A DNA stretch of 11,056 nt from CAYFMS01 sp964462325 (lineage in GTDB: Bacteria; Patescibacteriota; Patescibacteriia; UBA9934), in assembly GCA_964462325.1 (NCBI GenBank), contig CAYWYQ010000026.1:1-11056 (forward strand). The letters run 5' to 3'. The notes under the pieces are model-generated. The model did no database searches and was not told the origin of the DNA. It was given only the letters and a program-made list of their open reading frames with translations. Shown in pieces: positions 7,545 to 11,056 of this stretch (the first letter of the stretch is position 1; each line of letters opens with the position of its first letter). A program made the translations under genes and the position numbers.

Positions 7545-7564
7545 GTCCCTCATTGAGCGTTGAC

Positions 7565-7596
7565 AAATAAAAGAGCGGACCCGGTAAAAGGTCCGC
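7565..7596 (-). terminator. Rho-independent terminator of the M23 lipoprotein gene
   Basis: On the minus strand GCGGACC (7596-7590), an 8-base loop and GGTCCGC (7581-7575) form a 7-bp GC-rich stem followed by TCTTTTATTT. It starts 5 bases after the stop codon at 7602-7604 and separates this gene from the T4SS operon. Confidence 0.85.
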
Positions 7597-7601
7597 AAGT
7601 G

Positions 7602-9287
7602 TTACGGAATTTGGAGGAAGAATTCACATCCTCCTTGTCCATTTGTTTGCATGATAGGCGCAAGCAAATCCTGCCCCCATTCTGCCGAGAAAAAACCAAC
7701 GGCTGTTCCCGGAGGAAACGGTGCCTGACAAGCGCTCTGACCAATGCCGTTTACCGTGACGTATTCCACAGAAAAACGAAACTGATCGCCACTTTGCACG
7801 CCTGGACGGACATATCCGATCACATCTGGTTGTGCACTCGTCATGGTATTCGTCCAATGCTCTTCCAGTCCAGATTGCGAAAGATACACTCCCGCAAGAG
7901 TCACAGATTGCATATCCACTCCAGGCAAATGCCACGACAACATGAAGTCATCCGAATGGAGTGGGCTTGGAGCAGATGTATCAATCAACACCCCGACGGT
8001 ATCAATTGCCCGGTCTGTATCTACCGCATCCGTGTCCTGCACCATATCCGAATCCGTATCTGAATACGTATCCGTTGGCATATCCGTGTCTTCAACAGGC
8101 AAATCGGAATCTGTGTCATCGCCCGTATTCTGACCGGTGTCATCAATCCCCCCTTGCCCCTCGTCTACCGGAGGATTATAGGAGCTATTGAAACCGCCGC
8201 ATGTATTGATCGATTGGTCGTCAACACAATACATATCAGCCGCACATGACCCTACCTGCAAACTGGAAAGATCAATCACACCATCATCAACAACCCGAAT
8301 TTCCCTGTGTCCAAATCCCATCTTGAGCAAACTATCCCAATTAAACACAGGATATGCCATCCCGTCCCCAATTGCATAGACGTCGCTTTTCGAGAATTCT
8401 TTGACAAGTTCGCCCATGTACAGAGCATCACTACCACCCGGAAATGAAGGAATCAAATCCTCGTTTGTTTCGGATGCAAGTGTGTCAATGAGTGGTCCTT
8501 CATCGTAGCAGGCCATCTCTTCATCCGTCACCAAGGCGACGTCGGCGAAGCTCAAGCCATAAGACCAGAAGACGGATTCATCAAGAAAAGGCCGTTTTTC
8601 ACCATCATGCACAATGTAGACATCTGGATTATCCGGCGTCATGATCAGACTTCCGTCCGGATGCCATTTCGCTGTTTCGAGTAATGACATGAAGTAATCA
8701 CCGCCCGGCAAGTCGCAGTACATGTCTTCTACCGGGTAATCATCGACCTCGCCCGTACTGTAGTTCCGTGCGCGGATCGACAAAGTATCAATCGACTGAC
8801 CGAGTACAGCATCTTCCCATGCCTGTCCCTCGTGACGACCCATATGAATGTGATCACCAGAGGAATTCCCCGTATTACCTTCGTAGCCGATCAATTGACC
8901 TTTAGCAACCTCGACACCATCTTGAACAAAGATTTCATTCAGGTGGCCGAGCAGAATGTATGTACCGTCACTCAAATCAATATTTGCATGGATCCCAAAA
9001 CCCGAGTTCGGACTTTGGTCATGCACATAGAGCGTCCCTGAAACCGGCGCAAAAACCGGTTCGTCGATATCATTCCTTGTGTCGAGGTCAACGTCATGAC
9101 GCGTCGAATCTGACCGATGCGATGTCGCACCATTTGTTCCCTGCGTACACAAAGATGTATAGTCCTCCGTGAACGGCAATTCTGCGACCATCATCGTCCC
9201 AGCCCCGCCCATTTCAGGCTTCCATGGATTATAACAACCCATAAGTGCATAAGCAATGATCAGAATTAGCAAATTATGAAAGTTCAT
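7602..9287 (-). CDS. Lipoprotein with M23/LytM peptidase-like domain
   Basis: The 561-residue precursor has a lipoprotein signal (lipobox LMGC, Cys18). Residues about 60-152 are an M23 metallopeptidase-like domain: RHDVDLD (His64, Asp67/Asp69), VFAPVSGTL (78-86), GHL with His115, VAKGQLIGYEGNTG (127-140) and GDHIHMG (His146, His148). The first zinc motif is not a standard HxGxD: the acid after His64 is at +3 or +5, so activity is likely but unproven. Two copies of a VYxVxxG...F...G...V module follow (about 222-264 and 302-345). A Cys-containing segment (348-363), an Asp/Thr-rich linker (about 380-437) and a C-terminal domain, perhaps fibronectin-like, complete it. By family it would cut peptidoglycan cross-bridges at the cell surface. 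AGGGAG at 9293-9298 lies 5 bases before the ATG. Parts of the gene are near 60% GC, well above the spacers. Confidence 0.9.
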   Translation of the reverse strand: MNFHNLLILIIAYALMGCYNPWKPEMGGAGTMMVAELPFTEDYTSLCTQGTNGATSHRSDSTRHDVDLDTRNDIDEPVFAPVSGTLYVHDQSPNSGFGIHANIDLSDGTYILLGHLNEIFVQDGVEVAKGQLIGYEGNTGNSSGDHIHMGRHEGQAWEDAVLGQSIDTLSIRARNYSTGEVDDYPVEDMYCDLPGGDYFMSLLETAKWHPDGSLIMTPDNPDVYIVHDGEKRPFLDESVFWSYGLSFADVALVTDEEMACYDEGPLIDTLASETNEDLIPSFPGGSDALYMGELVKEFSKSDVYAIGDGMAYPVFNWDSLLKMGFGHREIRVVDDGVIDLSSLQVGSCAADMYCVDDQSINTCGGFNSSYNPPVDEGQGGIDDTGQNTGDDTDSDLPVEDTDMPTDTYSDTDSDMVQDTDAVDTDRAIDTVGVLIDTSAPSPLHSDDFMLSWHLPGVDMQSVTLAGVYLSQSGLEEHWTNTMTSAQPDVIGYVRPGVQSGDQFRFSVEYVTVNGIGQSACQAPFPPGTAVGFFSAEWGQDLLAPIMQTNGQGGCEFFLQIP

Positions 9288-9399
9288 TTTCTCTCCCTTA
9301 GAGGTTCATTCCCCCTTCTGCGATAGGAGTGCCATTTGGGCGCAGAAGCGACAATGAATGAGTCCGGAACACCTCCACTCCCCTTAAAGAGGCGTTCCG
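9288..9399 (-). promoter_or_regulatory. Structured leader of the M23 gene with complementary hairpin loops
   Basis: On the minus strand two stem-loops precede the Shine-Dalgarno. Hairpin 1 has 11-bp arms at 9389-9399 and 9365-9375, with one G-U pair that would be an A-C mismatch on the other strand. Hairpin 2 has 8-bp arms at 9341-9348 and 9315-9322. The loop of hairpin 1 holds GGAGTG (complement of 9376-9381) and that of hairpin 2 holds CACTCC (complement of 9326-9331), so a 6-bp loop-loop contact is possible. A tiny reading frame, ATG AAC CTC TAA, lies at 9298-9309, its stop overlapping the Shine-Dalgarno. No convincing promoter was found upstream. Confidence 0.5.
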
Positions 9400-9720
9400 T
9401 TCTCCACCCTCCGCAACTGACGGTTCATGCAGACACTTATGTTCTTTATGTCTCGATCAGAAGAAGAATTCGGTGAGGATCTCTCCTAGTTCTAGTTTCT
9501 ATTTTTCAACGAGTTCTATCAATATCAAAAACGGCATTTCCATTCCATTTTTGTGGAATGACCTCAAAAAATGCTGCTTTTTATGCATAAACCGCAGGTA
9601 TCGCTCTCATTCCATTTTTTCGGGCAGATCCCTGTGGGTAAGTATATTTTTTATTTTGCATCAAAATAATTTCTTCGCAAAGATATTTTAAAGAACCTGT
9701 TTTTTTCAAGCACTAGATCT
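9400..9720. other. AT-rich non-coding region with small inverted and direct repeats
   Basis: No credible gene is seen. CATTCCA at 9541-9547 and TGGAATG at 9554-9560 form a hairpin, and CATTCCATTTTT recurs directly at 9608-9619. TTATTTTG-CAT-CAAAATAA at 9651-9669 is a perfect palindrome with 8-bp arms. TGTGGGTAA at 9633-9641 is one base from a DnaA box on the minus strand. These could be operators, REP-like debris or parts of a replication or partition site. Confidence 0.6.
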
Positions 9721-9799
9721 ATCTCCGAGATAAAATAGCTGTTTAAAGTCGGAGATGAAACCGGGGTTTTATCTCCGAGATAGAATTGAGATAGAATTG
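9721..9799. repeat. Repeat cluster: two ATCTCCGAGAT palindromes, a 30-nt hairpin and an 11-bp tandem repeat
   Basis: ATCTCCGAGATARAAT occurs at 9721-9736 and 9771-9786, exactly 50 bp apart. Its first 11 bases are a 5-1-5 palindrome. TCGGAGAT at 9749-9756 is the reverse complement of part of both. With the second copy it forms a 13-bp stem (one G-U pair) around a CGGG loop at 9749-9778; with the first copy it forms an alternative 8-bp stem. GAGATAGAATT is tandemly duplicated at 9777-9798. No T-run follows the hairpin, so it is not a simple terminator. Confidence 0.85.
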
Positions 9800-9835
9800 T
9801 TAGATTTTGGTTATTTGTAATATTCAAGGGGTGTT

Positions 9836-9844
9836 TGTGGATAA
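9836..9844 (-). promoter_or_regulatory. Second consensus DnaA-box 9-mer
   Basis: TGTGGATAA on the plus strand is TTATCCACA on the minus strand. It lies in the AT-rich spacer (about 30% GC) between the repeat cluster and the lipoprotein promoter. Use as a DnaA site is a guess. Confidence 0.4.
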
Positions 9845-9890
9845 GTTTTATCTGTTTGGCTAATATTAGGCGTTTTTTGTATTTGACAGA

Positions 9891-9919
9891 TTGACAAAAA
9901 TACGTTTTTTTGCTATATT
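9891..9919 (+). promoter_or_regulatory. Strong sigma-70-type promoter of the acidic lipoprotein gene
   Basis: TTGACA at 9891-9896, a 17-base spacer and TATATT at 9914-9919, with the extended TGC before the -10. The predicted start is near 9926, about 50 bases before the ATG. The -10 (TGCTATATT) matches the minus-strand TGCTATACT boxes at all but one base. Confidence 0.88.
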
Positions 9920-9964
9920 CAAAGTAGATCGGTCCGTATTTTGCGGGTTGACAATAACGGTCAT

Positions 9965-9972
9965 AAAGGAGG
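9965..9972 (+). promoter_or_regulatory. Shine-Dalgarno fixing the lipoprotein start
   Basis: AAAGGAGG, 5 bases before the ATG at 9978, is a near-perfect match to the 16S anti-Shine-Dalgarno. It rules out the longer TTG-initiated frame from 9891, which would begin inside the -35 box. Confidence 0.9.
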
Positions 9973-9977
9973 AATCC

Positions 9978-10706
9978 ATGACCATCCGCTCTTTCTACCA
10001 TGCGGTGCTGTTCTGCGCGTGCCTCCTGACGGTGGCCTGCGTGCAGCCCGTGGACAGTAGCGATTGTGCTGATTGTCCGACAGATGATGTCACCGATGAT
10101 GTGAATGTCGACCCGTTTGACGGGCCCGGTATTCCTATCAACGTGACCAAGCTCGGTGAGATCGAGGACTGCCAGATCAATGTTAGCTCCGACTGGTTCG
10201 GTGCCGACAAGATCTGTGAGTCTGATTCCATGTGCGCCCTCAATCCTACGGGAGATTGGACGTTCATGGCTGGCCACATGGGTGATTCCACCCCGGAAGA
10301 CCTTCCCATCCACATGGATGAGGATGGATACCGGTGGATCAACACTCCCGTCGTACTCGATTCGCTCGAGGGCGTCGAAGAGGTTGAGCTGAAGCTTTTC
10401 CCCTACTATGGGACGGAGCCCGGCGGAACCGCGCTTTGCAACTCGTTTCAGAATGGTCAGCCTTCCATGGAAACCGTCGAGCAAGACGTATACGTGGATT
10501 CGCGAGGTCATCTGAAGCTCCCGAAGATGCTCGGTCACACCGACTGGGTCGTATTCCATACCGACGGAAACGTCGATCTGGGAGACAGCATTTGGAGCGA
10601 GTCCGGTTACAGCATCGACCATGATGCGACCGTTCTCGAACCAGATTTCTTCTCGGTGACCATCACTGATGGAATCTGGCCCTACACTTACGCGTGTCAG
10701 TTCTAG
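9978..10706 (+). CDS. Acidic Cys-containing lipoprotein, function unknown
   Basis: The 242-residue precursor has a short N-terminus (MTIRSFYH), a hydrophobic core and a lipobox-like TVAC (Cys21), so it is predicted to be lipid-anchored at the cell surface. The mature part starts with a Cys/Asp-rich linker (C30-A-D-C33, then TDDVTDDVNVD) and continues as an acidic domain with Cys65, Cys80, Cys86, Cys154 and Cys240, perhaps disulphide-bonded. I recognise no family and no catalytic motif. It is transcribed alone from its own promoter, and a strong terminator follows. Parts of the gene are near 58% GC against about 28-30% in the spacer at 9781-9900, which hints at transfer or different selection. 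The Asp-rich linker recalls that of the M23 lipoprotein, although the two genes diverge across a 690-bp spacer. Confidence 0.85.
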   Translation: MTIRSFYHAVLFCACLLTVACVQPVDSSDCADCPTDDVTDDVNVDPFDGPGIPINVTKLGEIEDCQINVSSDWFGADKICESDSMCALNPTGDWTFMAGHMGDSTPEDLPIHMDEDGYRWINTPVVLDSLEGVEEVELKLFPYYGTEPGGTALCNSFQNGQPSMETVEQDVYVDSRGHLKLPKMLGHTDWVVFHTDGNVDLGDSIWSESGYSIDHDATVLEPDFFSVTITDGIWPYTYACQF

Positions 10707-10727
10707 ACATTGCAAGATGTCACCCTT

Positions 10728-10764
10728 CCCGCCCCAGCATATAGCCAGGGCGGGTCATTTTTTT
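10728..10764 (+). terminator. Rho-independent terminator of the acidic lipoprotein gene
   Basis: CCCGCCC at 10728-10734 pairs with GGGCGGG at 10748-10754 across a 13-base loop. TCA and seven T follow, up to 10764. It starts 21 bases after the stop codon. Confidence 0.92.
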
Positions 10765-10770
10765 CTATTA

Positions 10771-10802
10771 TAAAATCCAACTTCCTAAGAAGTTGGATTT
10801 TA
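10771..10802. terminator. Probable bidirectional terminator between convergent genes
   Basis: A perfect 13-bp inverted repeat (TAAAATCCAACTT / AAGTTGGATTTTA) with a CCTAAG loop. T-rich sequence occurs at the 3' side on both strands. It would end the minus-strand gene that stops at 10821 and back up the plus-strand terminator. Confidence 0.75.
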
Positions 10803-10820
10803 TTTCTAAAGCCTATTTTA

Positions 10821-11056
10821 TTACTTGGATAGGATACGTAATGCTCCATTATAGGAAACCCATGGATCGATATTTGAATTTGATGAATCATATTTACATT
10901 TATTACGCAAACTATCATCACCCGCCCCACTCACAATCGGAGCGCCATCGAAACACCCATCCGCGCCATTACAGGTACCGGCGCACCAGCCCCAATTATC
11001 ACGGATGTGAACCTGTGGTTGGAATACACATGTTTCCGGACCTGGTCCTCCTTTAT
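10821..11056 (-). CDS. C-terminal end of a Cys-rich, probably secreted protein
   Basis: An open frame enters from the right edge and ends at the TAA at 10821-10823, giving 77 visible residues. It contains DNWGWCAGTCNGADGCFDG and five Cys in all, and ends WVSYNGALRILSK. The WGWC-x-G-x-C...GCF pattern near the C-terminus is one I associate with large extracellular proteins of Patescibacteria, but I cannot name a family. Disulphides are likely if it is exported. The start, any signal peptide and the size lie outside the window. A terminator-like hairpin follows the stop. Confidence 0.8.
   Translation of the reverse strand, partial: KGGPGPETCVFQPQVHIRDNWGWCAGTCNGADGCFDGAPIVSGAGDDSLRNKCKYDSSNSNIDPWVSYNGALRILSK

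Larger units (their letters stand above)
7287..7601. other. Intergenic region upstream of the T4SS operon
   Basis: No gene is seen here; the short open frames carry no ribosome site and run through the repeats. The region holds seven short palindromes (7366-7544), an inverted repeat (7468-7500), one consensus DnaA-box 9-mer (7406-7414) and the terminator of the M23 gene (7565-7596). Positions 7287-7365 hold nothing I can name. Confidence 0.8.

Noticed and set aside
6963..7556. Plus-strand open frame rich in Ser
   Set aside because: It is the complement of the Glu-run region of the virB6-like gene and continues through the palindrome array.
7560..7565. TTGACA as a -35 box
   Set aside because: No -10 hexamer lies 16-18 bases downstream; the next bases are the terminator stem.
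9473..9691. Plus-strand 72-codon frame in the AT-rich spacer
   Set aside because: No ribosome site, low-complexity composition, and it spans several inverted repeats.
9749..9778. The 30-nt hairpin as a rho-independent terminator
   Set aside because: No T-run follows on either strand.
9948..9953. Second TTGACA near the lipoprotein start
   Set aside because: The expected -10 position falls in the Shine-Dalgarno region with no TATAAT-like sequence. The 9891 box fits perfectly.
9651..10715. Long minus-strand open frame of 354 codons
   Set aside because: It is antisense to the plus-strand lipoprotein, which has a promoter, Shine-Dalgarno, lipobox and terminator. It also runs through the repeat cluster and lacks a ribosome site.

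Overview
The window most likely comes from a Patescibacteria (Candidate Phyla Radiation) genome. The evidence is a compact minus-strand locus in the order VirB6/TrbL-like, hypothetical, PrgI, TraC-like, VirB4, a layout I associate with that group, followed by large Cys-containing secreted proteins. A C-terminus with a WGWC-x-G-x-C motif also fits. This assignment is by gene order and protein style, not by a database search. Standard code is used (TAA and TAG stops), and the recognisable promoters share an extended -10 of the form TGCTATA(C/T)T.

Positions 1-7286 hold a type IV secretion (T4SS) or conjugation-like membrane operon on the minus strand. It reads from a promoter at 7278-7286 through a 980-aa VirB6/TrbL-like polytopic protein, a 573-aa Lys-rich protein of unknown function, a PrgI-family two-helix membrane protein, a 231-aa protein resembling the N-terminal domain of VirB4/TraC, and a VirB4 ATPase that runs off the left edge. 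A second promoter just upstream of prgI appears to start transcription on the A of its ATG (leaderless). No coupling protein, relaxase or pilin lies in view.

Positions 7287-7601 are a non-coding block packed with short 5-1-5 palindromes. One set has a C/G core (three copies in 13-bp tandem) and another a T/A core (four copies in two pairs, each spaced 21 bp). The block also holds one consensus DnaA-box 9-mer and the terminator of the next gene.

Positions 7602-9287 (minus) encode a lipoprotein with an LytM/M23 peptidase domain, two copies of a short VYxVxxG-type repeat, an Asp/Thr linker and a C-terminal domain. Its leader (9288-9399) can fold as two hairpins whose loops are complementary. 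Positions 9400-9977 are AT-rich, non-coding and full of small inverted and direct repeats, including a second DnaA-box 9-mer. A strong promoter and a near-perfect Shine-Dalgarno then drive a 242-aa acidic Cys-containing lipoprotein on the plus strand (9978-10706). Two terminators follow, and then the C-terminal end of another Cys-rich, probably secreted, protein on the minus strand.

The two lipoprotein genes are clearly richer in GC than the spacer DNA and parts of the T4SS operon, so the right half looks like an accessory cell-surface island beside a conserved secretion locus. The M23 enzyme could in principle open peptidoglycan for the secretion apparatus, as VirB1 does elsewhere, but it is a separate transcription unit and that link is inference.
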